From: Batillaria attramentaria
Lineage: Eukaryota; Mollusca; Gastropoda; Batillariidae
Direction of reading: 5' to 3'
DNA: 64,000 nucleotides
NCBI GenBank assembly: GCA_018292915.2
Contig: JACVVK020000092.1
Location: 1,356,001 to 1,420,000 of the forward strand
Numbering within the stretch: position 1 is the first letter of the stretch; every line of letters starts with the position of its first letter. The notes under the pieces were generated by a model. The model had not been told where the DNA came from. It did no database searches and saw nothing but the letters and a program-made list of their open reading frames with translations. A program made the position numbers and the translations under genes. Below, one piece after another: positions 11,901 to 23,400 of the stretch.

Positions 11901-14900
11901 ATTGAAAAGTTTCACCCATGCATGCGTGTTCCTTGTCTCGCTGTGTCACCTGCTGTCAGTAAACTAATTCTCATCGAATAGAATTTTTGTTTTTGTTTAT
12001 TTGTCATTGCAGGTACATGAGTAACCTGCCTTCGTTGCTAAAAACCTGCTTTGGGTCAAAACCTTGCCCAGGTGAGACTTTTGGAGTGCATCTTGTACAT
12101 TTTTGTAATAGAAACTTTATGAAAAAGAGTGAATTTTTACTATCAGGAAAAGTGCAGTAAATCTGCTCTTATAAAAGCACTGTGGAGGACACCATCTGTT
12201 CTGGCCTTTCATCATTTTGATGGCACCCTTCCACCATACCTTTCGGCTTCACTCGTCACCTATCAGCTGGCGTGAACTCTCCAGTCGTCAACCGAGAGGC
12301 TTCTCAAAATTCCCAAGCGCAACCTGAAATCCTTTGGCGAGCGCTCTTTCAGTTTTGTTGCATCAACCTTTTGGAATTCCCTGCCAGCACATCTGAGAAA
12401 TGCGCCCACACTGTCTGTTTTTAAGAGCAATCTTAAAATGTTCTTTTTTGTAAAGCTTTCCAGTAATTTCCCGTGTCAGCAATTAGTCAGTTTCACCAGT
12501 GTACGTCTGTCCACTGTTTGTAAAATGTGCGTGTCGGTGAGTGATTGGTGCATTGAGTTTATTCCAATGAAATGCGCCCTATGAATGCCATTTATTATTA
12601 TTATTATTATAGTAAGCTGGTGTGCTGATGATTTTTATTTTTTCAACTTTACTAGAGGGCCTGCGGAAATACCTGGATGTGGTGAGCAAGCTGGCTTATG
12701 ACGAGAGACCAAACTACTCGATGCTGCGACAGTTCTTGAAGTCAGGTGCAGGAAGCAATGAGTGGTCACTGGCACTGCCCAGTGGGGAGACGCCAGCACC
12801 AGCTAAGGTACGACTTCAGTGCTCGACCCTTGCGTTACCTTCAGTTACGCATGTAGGATCAAACCGAACATGGTGCCATTTGATCTCAGTGGGTGCCCAG
12901 CTTCTGCTCGCTCAGGTGTTGAAATGAGAGCTTTGGTGTAATACTGTAAAAGCTTGCTTCTTTTGATACAAGAATACTGCTTGTGCAGAGATGCATTGGT
13001 CATGAACCACATAAGTCTGCAGGGCCTCATATCCGCATTGGATATTGGTCACAGACCAGGGATCGATTTTCTCGCGCGACGTGCGACTATGTCTCATATT
13101 TTGATAAAATGTCGCATAGACATTTCGCAAAATGCATCATATGTCGCACGAACATGACATCACAAGCGCACTTGACAACGCGAAGCAGAGATGCGCTGTC
13201 TGTGTCAGTCATAGAGTCTGTTACACTAATCTAATTTTAGTGATGAGGCTTACTTATACCGCTCGCCGCGCGCGCTGCCAGGAACTCTCGCTCGAAAGAG
13301 TTGCAAAAAATATTGGCGCGTTATCAGTTTTCTCAGTTCTGCGATCGAGAGGTCCTTTTCCGTTCAGAACCTGAACGTCACTGCACTTAGGAACAGGCTC
13401 TCGGCACAGACATGTGACAGAGTGATGCGGGTGAACTTGATTGTCTTATAGAAAATGAAAATGTCTCATAAAAATGACTGGTCAAGGAGACAATGTCTCA
13501 TTGGCATATTTGAGTAAATCCATCCCTGCAGACCGATCGGTTTTTAAATGTCCGTGTACTTTCTTACCAAGGCAGACATATAACCTGTCGTTTCTATGCC
13601 ACAGTGGACAATATTCAGGACAATGTCCTATACTTTTATGGTTAGCCAGGGCATTTGTCCTATCATCCTTTCTATGGATATAATGAAACGCTGAGTCGCA
13701 ACTGCTGTGTTGTACTGAAGTTTTCTCACTGCAGTTAGGAGGAGCAAGATCATTTGCTTTTCATACATGTCCATTTTATTTCCTGCCTCCTTGTGGGATG
13801 TTGTGTGTGTTTGTCCCATTGGTATTTCTTTGATTGTGTGTCTTTTATCCTAAATGTGTACAGCATTTAAAAAACAACAACTCCCATCTGCTTATTGTTG
13901 GAACAGGGCAAGAAAAGGAAGAGTGATGTGGTTGGTGAAGGTGATACGTCCCCACCCAAAGTTGCTAAGGTGAAGGGTTGTTGTGTGTTTGAATTGACTG
14001 GTGTATTGCAGAGTGCAGTACATGATGAGAATGCAAGCGACATCATGTAGCTATCGACGATAGGTGTGTGATGAAAGAGGGATGAGTGATGAAAGGTTTG
14101 GGATCGTTCAGTGGATGTTGAAGTCATTTTGCAGGGTTGAGTTTTGGTTTCTTCAGGAGATCTTTAACTTTGGTTTTGTTTTTTCTTCTTGTTTGACACT
14201 AGAGAAATGAGTGAAGAAGGGTTTTGGATTGCTTTGTACGCAGTGCCTGTTGTGATGGTTTCTTTTTATACATTGTGCAATGTGAGTGTTGGTTTCTTCG
14301 GTTTTCCAGCAGTTTCTGGCTCTGTGGTAGTTGTCCTTGTTTCAATTTGTTTTGGGTTTTAGTGGTGGTGGGTTTTTTTTTGTTTTGTTTTTTTTAAAAT
14401 TTGTTTCTTTGTTGTTTTTTTCCACATGCACACTTCTTAATATTGTACACTGTACATTGTTTTTTTTCTTCAGCATCTTTTTTTTCCATCAGATTTTCTT
14501 GTTTTTCGTAATTTTCTGGTCATCTTCGTTTTTCTTTGGGACAAAAGGTCAGCAGAAGCACACCTGCAGCAGTAAACGGCACAGGAAGAGCCACGCCATC
14601 TAAGGCCAAGGGCAAGGCAGGACCAGCCAAGGTCACTGGGACAACCCCAGCCAGAACAGGATCTGCTAAAGTCGCTAAAACACCACCAGCTAAGGTCGCA
14701 CCAGCTGCCAGCTCCTCAGGCACACCCAAGGCTGGCAGGAAACAGACCCCTAAGAGTGCAAGCACTTCATCTGCCACAGCTGGGAAGAGAAATGGTGCAG
14801 CACCCAAAGGTAGGACAAGTACAGGCTCAGGTTCTGCAGGTTTTCATGAGTGACAAAGGTCAATGAGTAAATTGCTTTGCTTGCATGTACATAAGTTAAA

Positions 14901-15300
14901 GTTGCCTCTCAAGCAGTGGACGTCTCTTCTTCCGTAGCAGTTGTTGCTAGGGCCAACAGATCGTGCTGCATCCTTCCGTTGTTTGCAGCAGTTTGTTACT
15001 AATCAGTCGGAAGCCTGCTGGAGAAACTTTATTCATTTATCACAAACTGCATGCAGTAGGGGGACTATTGTCTGGTTCATATCATATATAAAACAGTAAG
15101 CTGTTGCGTACATGCGTTCTTCATGTGCCAGGTAGAGTCTGGTCTGTCGGAAATGCAGTTTGGCTGGTAACCTTTTTTTTTTTAACCATCTCTGTTCCAC
15201 AGGGAAAACTGGTGCAACAGCAGCGAAACGAAGACGAAAGGTTGTGGCTTCGTCAGAAATGGCAGTACAGACATCACCAGGCTTTGGGCTTAAAGGCTGA
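5926..15300 (+). CDS. VRK1: Vaccinia-related kinase 1 (nuclear Ser/Thr kinase)
   Basis: Nuclear CK1-group kinase; the family phosphorylates BAF and histones and acts in mitosis and nuclear envelope dynamics. Coding exons: 5926-5956, 7852-7998, 8414-8469, 9306-9375, 9638-9834, 10335-10439, 11058-11190, 11340-11460, 12013-12071, 12656-12807, 13907-13969, 14548-14809, 15203-15300 (1494 nt, 497 aa plus stop). Landmarks: glycine loop GQGGFG (50-55), VIK lysine K77, family block EPLDNGPLF (79-87), catalytic HADIKAAN (D183, K185, N188), DFG 207-209 and the VRK activation-segment end [11 protein letters not shown]. All catalytic residues are present. Residues about 358-497 form a long Lys/Pro/Ala/Ser-rich tail with basic clusters (GKKRK, KRRRK); human VRK1 is about 396 aa, so this tail is extended. 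Exon 12 uses a weak acceptor (ACAAAAG|G). Confidence 0.95.
5985..6356 (+). mobile_element. LINE 3' end (CR1/L2-like reverse-transcriptase C-terminus)
   Basis: An open frame at about 6040-6229 translates to the C-terminal tail common to CR1/L2/Jockey-type LINE ORF2 proteins ([17 protein letters not shown], then [10 protein letters not shown]). It is followed by a 3' region ending in an ATT-repeat tail near 6338-6355. It is a 5'-truncated fragment in the sense orientation in VRK1 intron 1. The left boundary is approximate. Confidence 0.75.
6732..6751 (+). repeat. Poly-C tract (20 bp)
   Basis: Uninterrupted C run in VRK1 intron 1. A shorter one lies at about 6550-6564. Confidence 0.9.
8046..8072 (+). 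repeat. Poly-C tract (27 bp)
   Basis: Uninterrupted C run just downstream of VRK1 exon 2; the opposite strand is a 27-G run. Confidence 0.9.
8519..8893 (+). mobile_element. MITE family 1, copy 1
   Basis: A 375-bp element with terminal inverted repeats (starts CAGGCTGGGGAATT, ends approximately ATTCCCCATCCTG). It shares its whole internal sequence with copies at 51580-51925 and 54248-54591. Flanks ATGAAA / TTGAAA could be an imperfect 6-bp target duplication. It lies in VRK1 intron 3, 49 bp after the donor. No coding capacity. Confidence 0.8.
9993..10099 (+). mobile_element. SINE family B, 5'-truncated copy
   Basis: The 3' part of the SINE seen complete at 63675-63845 (shared blocks GGCCAAATATTTGTGCTGGC and GGACGTTA...CTCCCAAACACCCACCCACC). 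It is flanked by a perfect 13-bp target-site duplication TGATGTGTGCAAG at 9980-9992 and 10100-10112, which fixes the ends. In VRK1 intron 5. Confidence 0.85.
10459..10825 (+). mobile_element. SINE family A copy (body)
   Basis: About 370 bp that closely match 21251-21537 and 44987-45375 (shared blocks GGCTGTTGCCACACAGCC and GTGGATGATTACACGGC). It begins about 20 bp after the VRK1 exon 6 donor and runs into a 28-G homopolymer. Confidence 0.8.
10826..10853 (+). repeat. Poly-G tract (28 bp)
   Basis: Longest G run in the window, at the 3' end of the SINE A copy in VRK1 intron 6. Confidence 0.9.
11579..11928 (+). mobile_element. MITE-like element with ~21-bp imperfect inverted termini
   Basis: About 350 bp in VRK1 intron 8 bounded by inverted repeats sharing GCATGGGTGAAACT at the left end and its complement AGTTTCACCCATGC at the right. 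About 17 of 21 positions pair. No coding capacity; no second copy noticed here. A clear target duplication was not found. Confidence 0.55.
12172..12611 (+). mobile_element. LINE 3' end fragment
   Basis: Translates in one frame to the LINE ORF2 C-terminus ([17 protein letters not shown], then [16 protein letters not shown]). This is followed by a 3' end carrying AAATGCGCCCTA and an ATT-repeat tail (12590-12610). The same 3' tail recurs at 60026-60095. Earlier codons carry a stop, so it is a dead copy in VRK1 intron 9. Confidence 0.75.
13057..13528 (+). mobile_element. hAT-like DNA transposon remnant with transposase C-terminal fragment
   Basis: Bounded by inverted termini CAGGGATCGATTTTCTC (left) and the complement of CAGGGATGGATTTACTC (right). 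It is flanked by 5-bp direct repeats CAGAC. Near the 3' end (about 13342-13451) one frame reads [20 protein letters not shown]..., matching the hAT dimerisation-domain pattern, and ends in TAG. Most of the transposase is missing, so it is non-autonomous. In VRK1 intron 10. Confidence 0.65.
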
Positions 15301-16445
15301 CCTTTTGTGTTCTCCACAATGGCAGTAGTGCAAGATTCGAGACACTGGACTCACAAGATTGTACCTGTGCTTGTTGTATCAGTTTAAGCAGCTGAAGACT
15401 GCCTGGTGGAATAGAAAATAGTAGTTGCTGGTGTGTTAAGGGGGGGGGGGGGGGGGGTGTTGCATATGAGGGCCAAGGTGTGAAATACAACTGGGAAGAA
15501 GGGAAGGGGGTGTAGAGGGGGATGCTGCAGTGGCCACCAGGTGTATAAACTGCATGAGAGATGTCTGTCTGGTTAAATGTTTGTGTGTGTGTGTGTTATA
15601 TGTAATCAGCTATACAGAATTTGTCATCGTATGTTGTCTGAACAGCTGCCAATCATGTCCAATTTACAAGTTCCATTTAGGGTGCTAATGACCTTTGTTT
15701 TGTTTTTATGTGTACCGGTATTTTAATTATATGCACTTTGATGTGTTAAGTCGAACAAGCGGATCAGGAACTATGACAATGGTGTGAATGAAGAAACTCC
15801 CTCATTGCCGTTTTATATTGCACAGTGTCATAAAAAGTATTGTGAGACCGAACAAGTTAGGCTGAAACCTGCTTTAAACTATGATCAGTTGATCACTCCG
15901 TTTGAGATGTTTTCCCATCTCTATAGAGTTTTTTTTTATTGGCAGGTCATACATTAGCATACATACTATTTTATGACTCATCTGTAACCAGTCTTGCCTT
16001 TCTGTTGTAAGGTTGCAGTTTATATGTTTAACTTTGGTTTTTCTTCAAAAAGTACGCTGAACGCAACCACCAGACTTAACTAAAGATCAATGGTACAGGA
16101 CAGAGTATTCCTTATTAAGTAATGTCCACAATATTGAAGGCCCGCAGGGCATATTACCATTGTCGTTTTCAGTTGAACAGTGGCATGCCTCATGAGCTTC
16201 GTTAGCTCAACTTCTTGTTCATACGCCATACGTTTAAGTTTTTCAGACACAGCTGCTTCGTTGGGGTATGGGGTAGATAAACAGAAACCCTGTGTACTTT
16301 TCAGGCTTCATATTTCTTTAACATTCTTTTGTGTTCTTGCTTGAAATCTCAATCATGTCTTTTGCAGCAAAATGTGTGCACTGTAGCAAGTATAGGTTTG
16401 TGAATGGATGAACTTTAATAATAAAATAACATGAGATTCCCTTGC
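15301..16445 (+). other. VRK1: VRK1 3' UTR (inferred)
   Basis: Non-coding stretch from the TGA at 15298-15300 to an AATAAA at 16420-16425. It contains an 18-G run (15440-15457). No other gene seen. Confidence 0.6.
16414..16425. terminator. Overlapping opposed poly(A) signals, VRK1 / BCS1L
   Basis: AATAAA on the plus strand (16420-16425) would end VRK1. TTTAAT at 16414-16419 is ATTAAA on the minus strand and could end BCS1L, whose stop codon is 350 bp to the right. The BCS1L assignment is weaker because ATTAAA is a variant signal. Confidence 0.5.
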
Positions 16446-16771
16446 ACTGTACTCTTCCATTGCCTCTGTCATGTATGTGTTGTGTAGTTGATCACACATA
16501 TTGCCATTCTGACAGCTTCAGAATGGTTTTTCTTTGGCAAAACTTTACTGGAAGCGATCACATCCAATACAGACATACTCTACACACTCTTCATAAGCTG
16601 TACAGCATCAGTTTACTGAGTATGAAATACATTTTCACAGTGCTTTTCATTCTCGTCAAGCCCAATAACTTGGCAAGCATACACGCACGCGCACACACAC
16701 ACATTCTTTCCTCGCAACACGTCCTCATCAAATCATTGCAGTCAGTCTTCACTTCCTTGTCTAGTCTATTA

Positions 16772-19608
16772 TCAAACATCTGGTAACTGGTGAGTGTTTT
16801 TCACCACTGTGTCAGGGTCTGATTTATGCATCATGAAGAATCCCTGCACCTGTGCAGCACTGACAGGTTTCTGTGTTGCTATGACAAGGCGGGCAAACTC
16901 GTCAGCTCTCGACTCAGGCTGGTCTGGATAGAATCGGAGGAACATCTGAGTCAGCTGGTAGGCGGAGCAGTAGTCGACCAACTCTTTCATGTCAACTCGG
17001 CCTGGTCGTATCAAGGCAGGGTCAAGCCTGGAAAGTGGTGAGCATATACTGATTTAGTAATTAACCAGAGCTACTTCTAAGAAGCATGGCACACACACAC
17101 ACACACACCTAAGCTTGCTGCATGCCTTAAGCAATCGCAAATGCTGGCTCTTACCTGTCTATGTAGTTCGTTGTCATGAAGACAATTCTCGCTTCTGCTG
17201 ATGCAACCCCATCCAGGGCATTGAGAAGACCACTGAATGTGAGACGACCCATCCCTTGGTACATTGCTGGATCTGAAACAGGCATTTTTCCAGGTGACTG
17301 GTGAGCATTGAAAGACTAAGGTGTATGTATGTGTGTTTGCCAGTGTGTAATAATGAATGTGCTGATTACAATGATGAATGGTATCCCTGACTTTCTGTAT
17401 GTTCAGGTTTTTACCCTGCGCAATATTGAGTTTTCAACATATTTCCCTGGTGGGAAAGCTGGTTTTCAGTTTGCCTTGCAGACTAGGCCTTTGTGTTTTC
17501 TGTTTTGGCGGATGTGGTCATGCAAGTAGTGACGTAATTACTATTTCATAACAAGAAGTGTTACGTCAGTAATATGCCCTTCAGAGGTACACGTTCGAGA
17601 ATGTTTAATGCCAACTCACTTTCTTTACTGAGGTCACGACTGAGAAAAGCAGCATCAACGTCCTCCAGAAGAATGATGCTTTGCTCCGGCGCCACTGTTA
17701 ACAGGTGGTTCAGACGATCGTCTGACAATCCCTTCTCGCTGAGGTTCAGGACACAGATGTTGTAGTCTAAAGCTCCTGTCAAACATTGTAAAAAAAAATC
17801 CACTGAGAGCATCCAGTCTATCCAAGGATTAAGTATGTGAAGGGTTTTGTTCTCCAATCAAGAAAGTGTACTCCTTGTCTTTAAAGCTTTGATATGGTAA
17901 TTCAGCTTTACCACTTGGCTAAACCCCCATGTCAGTCAGACAGACAATAATAATAATGATAATAATATTAATAAAAATACCTTTTATATTATGCAAAATC
18001 CTCACTGATACAGTAGACGCTGGGTGTCGCAAATAGGTCACAAATCAACGGTATAACCCACCATGTCAGTAGTTTTGGCTCTTGTTTTTGCCACAGGGGG
18101 AGAAGCAAAGTTACTGGTCACATACACAGAACAGCATCCCTACAAATTTTACTAGACAAAGTTAAAAGGAAGAGAGAAAAAATTTGAACAAGGATGCTCA
18201 TGTACCTGCAAGCGCCATAATGTAACTGCTTTTGCCACAACCAGGGGGACCATACAGCAAGTAACCACGACGATATGGAATTCCTCGATCCATGTACCAC
18301 CTCGGAGTGTCAATGAACTCTCGCACGTCTTGCAGGATTCTCTCTGAAAGTCCCCTGTCCAAAATCACTGAACTCAAAGGCCGTTTCCTCCGCGGGTACC
18401 CAAAGGGACGCCACTCTGCTGCCATGGCTGTGTACATCACAGTCTTTCCCTCTTGGCTCTGGAGTGCAAGTTTTCGAGATTCTTCAAGAATTTCAAAAAA
18501 GATGTTACGGTTTTTACCAAGTGTTGTCATGGTAACAGTTTCAAATGGAAGTCCAGCTTGAAAGTTGACCATTTGTTTCTCACGATTTCTCTCCACACGG
18601 ATCCAGTAGCCATGATAGCTGAAGAAATGGGCTCCAGGACTGGGCACGAAGTCGAACTGTGTGTTTACCTGTAAAGCAGCAAAACAAACAAAAAGCACAA
18701 TATACCAATATTTAATCAAAATTTTCTCTCTCTTAATATTTTCAGCTGCATTAATTCCAAACTTTTGCTGGTAGCTTGTTATAAATGCAAATGGCAAATA
18801 ATAAATCAGAAAAATCCCTCCTGGTCATCTCTACAGTGCCCTGGTCCACAGTCATAATTCATGAGACAAGGAGCTACAAAAATGTCAAATATGGCTCTGT
18901 GGCCCAGTCCCTCCTGTACCAGGCACAACACAGCACCTGACCGTATGCAGGTACTGTATAGAACATTGACAATGTTTACCTTGCCTGTGTCTGTCTGGGT
19001 GAAGGTGGTCTCAACACTGAGATGCTGGGTGCGGGTCGCATATCGCGAGATCCACTGCAGAAGCCAGTGGAAGCTCTTGTCTTGACTCGTCACCTCCAGA
19101 GTGATCATGCAGTGTCTGCGAAAAAGCACTGCACCAAGCTGTTAAAAAAAAAAAATGGACGAAGGATGTAACTGAATACAGTATAAGCAGATCTAATGGT
19201 AAAACATGCAGACATACTCAAGCTGACCCACAGAAAAACCCTTTTCCTTAGGAACTGATTTTTTTTCACCGTGCAACAAAACTACCTGCATGTTAATTCA
19301 GTGAAATTTGCTTTACAAGGATGGACAGTCAAGGCTGAGGGCCAGACTAACACCATGTCACACAGCTCTACTTTACTCATAATAAAAGGGAGTAAAGGAG
19401 AACGAGAAGAAGAGAAAAAAAAAATGCCAACCAACGAAATCAACCAAACAGACAAACAAAAGTGTTAAAAGAAATAACAAAATCTCATTTTCTGCACCTG
19501 ACTTCCCCGTCGGAGAACAGCTGCAGCCATACCCATACCAAACAACCCTGCACCAGCACTGAAATATGGGTTGGTGCTCAGAGATGCCACCAGCTCTGAC
19601 AGCGGCAT
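16772..19608 (-). CDS. BCS1L: Mitochondrial chaperone BCS1 (complex III assembly AAA ATPase)
   Basis: Inner-membrane AAA ATPase that translocates the folded Rieske Fe-S protein during respiratory complex III assembly. Coding exons: 19608-19498, 19138-18980, 18668-18206, 17775-17620, 17272-17155, 17027-16772 (1263 nt, 420 aa; human is 419 aa). Domains: N-terminal membrane segment around 15-35 ([18 protein letters not shown]), BCS1-specific import/region block ([23 protein letters not shown]), Walker A GPPGCGKS at 230-237, Walker B IILLEDVD at 278-285, sensor MTTN, and RPGRVD before the small AAA subdomain. All catalytic motifs are intact. The ATG exon begins at 19628 after an acceptor (ACATACAG), so a 5' non-coding exon exists; a strong donor ACAG|GTAAGTAT at 20009/20008 is the likely partner. 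Head-to-head with SNRNP48. Confidence 0.96.
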
Positions 19609-19628
19609 GGTGGATACCTTTGCCTCTC

Positions 19629-20499
19629 CTGTATGTACCAACAACAACAAAAAGTAAAACATTGCGTTGTGACTGACTGCTAGACTACAAACCATGCAAC
19701 TTTTGTATCCTTTCAGACACGACAAACATGCTGATATGATATATGTAGAGCTTGATTACAAGATCAGTTTGTGTGAATTTGTTTCTTATGAAATGTGATG
19801 CCGTAAGTAAAAGTGAAACATTGACGCTGCATAACTATAACACCAACAGCAACCAAAAGCCCATAGCCCAAGAAGAGGAAAAACAAGAAAACCGGCTCAT
19901 TCACTTCTCCTAATCACGTCCGCTTGTTTTCTCTGCGACATTTGAACGATTCTTGACTGATGCAGCATCCTACGAATCATGCAAATCAAAACCTCAAACA
20001 ATACTTACCTGTATCTGTAGGCAAATCTCTGTCATAAGACAATATTTATTTAATTTCTTCCAGTGCCTAGCGATTCTGCTGGGATTGGATGCACCTTGGC
20101 TGTCACCTCTGTGGTCCTCTAGCAGACATGTGGGATTTGAAGTTCAGAGTTACCTCCCACAGCTCATTGATTCACCTGTAAAAACTACAAACTTTAAATA
20201 AATTGTTTAAACATTGGAAAACATACTTGAAAAAATCATATAATAAATGTTTTAATAATCAGTTAATCATTTCTTTTGGATTTTCCTGTCGTTGTTTTGC
20301 TCGCATTACATCGTGTAAGAGTTAAAATCCTGCGTATATTGCGGTGAATTGACGATGTTATGGCCGTCAGCATTGCCTGCCCTTGGTCGTGGGGTCGTGG
20401 AATCGCTGTGCCTGTGTTTTGTTCCCATGCACTCCGCTCCATGTGTTCCGATGTTGGGAGTTTTAACCGCTGCATGCCGATTTTCTCTGCAGTGAAACC
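19629..20499. promoter_or_regulatory. BCS1L/SNRNP48 head-to-head promoter region
   Basis: Contains the inferred BCS1L leader intron (19629-20008), its non-coding first exon ending at 20009 on the minus strand, and the promoter shared with SNRNP48. An inverted CCAAT motif lies in GGATTGGA (20082). No open reading frame of interest. Start sites are not determined. Confidence 0.45.
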
Positions 20500-23400
20500 A
20501 TGACCGACTCACCACAGAGCAGACGCGATTTCATCGCAGAAATGCAAACATTCATTGAAGATGAGTGCGCACACATAGGCCAAACATTGGCCCAGCTTTC
20601 CTGGACACCGGACCACATCCTGAAGGTTTGAATCCATTTACTTGAACGAATGACAGAATGGACAAATTCTCAAACCTCAGTACGATGTCGTTTGTATGAT
20701 CATGTTTGTTTCATGTAAGTTGTAACCTGCAAACAAGGTGCACATGAGCATTGTTAGGGCTGACTTCTTGACTACATTTTGTTCAAAGTTCAAGTTCAAA
20801 CAGTTTTATTCTACCCTCTAGGGGTGCACGATGCATCTCGTACAAATCCATACTTAATGTCTCATTAATAGTATATTAGTATATATATAGCATTAATGTA
20901 TGCATTAGGAGTAAGAAAGGCCAACCATACATATATACATTGTATCACACTTGTCTGTCGCCAGTGTATCCAGCCCGGTCAGTGTAAACCAGATTTTTTT
21001 TTTTTATCCCCTCTTGCTTCTTTCCAGTTTGTTTCTGCAGCCAGTAACTGAGCTCTTCAGATTGAATTTGAACTTGAAGGAACTTGCTGTTTTATTCTAA
21101 TCTACAGAGTGAACTGCTGGTACAGTGTCCCCATAACTCTGCACACCATCTGCCTGAAGCTGCCCTGAAGAAGCATTCCCATGCATGTGAACTTCGGCAG
21201 CGTGGATGTCCTAAGGAAGACCTAGTGAGTTGTATATGTATATCATATATGTGCTGGGGCAGTCAGTGGTCTATTGGTTAAGACTTTGTCACCAGTGGGA
21301 TTGTTCCGACCTAGGTCAGCTCCTATGCACAGTGGGTGTGCTATGGGCCCAATGGGGAGGCTGTTGCCACACAGCCAAGACTCTTTCACTTTACATTGCA
21401 TCTTTGAGGGAAGCACCCTCACCTCATGATGTGGATGATTACACAGCTGGTGCCGTAGTTCCTGGGCCTGGTTAACGCCGGGATATATATATATTTATGG
21501 CAGGAAGCATGGAACGCAGCCCTGTCATGCAAAGTTTGCAAGGAGTTAGGGCAAAAAAAAAGAGAAGACTTTGTCACCAATGTGAGAGCTCATGTTCAAG
21601 TCCTACTTGGCGCAAAGTAGTTTTCTGTCTCATGTGGCACCGTTCATTCACAGATCATCAAGGATTCTCTCTACGTATTCTGGCGTCCTAGCTCCCCCTT
21701 TACCTTTGAATTGTTCAGCCCACAAATTTTGAAAAAGGAAAATAAACGGTCCTACTAATTACCGAAAACAACAAAACGACCGAAAACAACTGAAAACAAC
21801 CGAAAACAACTCTTAATACGGATAGAACACGGTTCAAACATACAAATAACAACACACAAACATGCTTAACGGTGAAAAAAGTGGCCTTAAAAAAAGCTAA
21901 AAGGAAAAAAAGGTGATATTGCAGAAAATAACCAGTCCGGACCAGAGTCGCTTCCCTTGGGAGACACGTTCATTTCGTCCTGTTCTCTTGGAGTGAATAA
22001 GTACTTTATTCCTTTAAACTAGTTTAATGCCTCTTTTTCACCTTTAATCATGTTTGTGTGTTGTTATTTCTATGTTTTAACTACGTTCTACGCGTTTTAA
22101 GAGTTGTTTTCGGTTGTTTTCGGTCGTTTTCGGTTGTTTTCTGTAATTAGTAGGACCCAAAAATAAATGCAGTTCTAAATTCTGTAACTTAAGTTGCTGA
22201 GCTGACTCTTCACAGCACATGATTGTAACGTATTAATTCATGTCAAGTGTGTGAGAAAATGCATGTGATTCACATGAGCATGCTGTTGGGTTCAGTTCAC
22301 GGCACTTTGAGCCAGTTCCCTGAATTGGGGAAAGCGCCTACACGATACACAGGTATTATCATTATTAGTATTATTTATGAATCTGATTGTTGTGCAGCCA
22401 GCCACAAGAACAGAACAAGATTTGCAGCTGTGGTATATTGACTGCTTGTTACTTGTGGACTGCTGATTGTTCAGCATCTGCAAATGTCAGCAATGCCCAA
22501 GATAAAAGTAAGAGTGATTGATGTTTTTGCATGTCTCTTTTTGTGCTTCAGGCATTGCAGCTCCAAGATGATGACTTCTATTATGAGAAAGCTGACTTGG
22601 TTGGGAAAGTCAAGCTAGGTAAATGATCTTGACAATTGATTATGGTTAATTATATATTCCAGCTAAAATTCAAAGGAGAATTCAATTTTCATTGCTGGAG
22701 TATGATACAGTGATTATTAATGGTAGAAATGGAAAGTTCATTTGATCTGCTGCACTTTGTTTCCACTTGATTTTTCTTTGTAATTATTTTGAATAAGAAG
22801 TTTACTTTTGGAAAACCTGAGATACCTTGTAGACAGTTTGAATGTGTGCGCTGAAATGACATCATGTGTTTTTAGGCATTAAAAAGCATACTTTTCCAGG
22901 GGGGGGGGGGGGGGGGCACCAAAAAATAAACATAAATTAAAAAATAAAAATGAGTAGGGAGGGTATTTTTTCCCCTTTTTAAGTTTTTGTGTTTGCATCT
23001 ATATCTGTGATGTGGGTCTCATCTTATTTTGTATTGTTCACAACACAGATGAAGGCCTGCTGAACAGCATCATCTGGAACCACTGTATGGAAAACAGCCA
23101 AGGTTAGTTGTCTTACCTGGTAGATTACTTATTGGTGTCAGATTTAAATGCCGTTTAAACATACATGCACTGTATCTCAGGGCTACCAGATATTTCATCA
23201 GACTGGTAACTTTCTCTTTTTGCAGGCCGTACCAACTAATGAAAATTGCACAAATTTCACTAATTCAGCAGCCATACTTACAATTACAGTGTACTCTGGT
23301 CACCGCCCACTTCCGGTGACTCACGATGATGCCTGCGTCCGTCTGCTGCGAGAGGAGCGCCTGGCTGTTTACGACTATTGTGTACAGCAGCTCAAGGCTC

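Noticed and set aside
19705..19714. GTATCCTTTC, matching the U12-type 5' splice site consensus
   Set aside because: On the plus strand inside the BCS1L leader intron, upstream of the SNRNP48 start, with no matching exon; a single site, not a tandem USSE.
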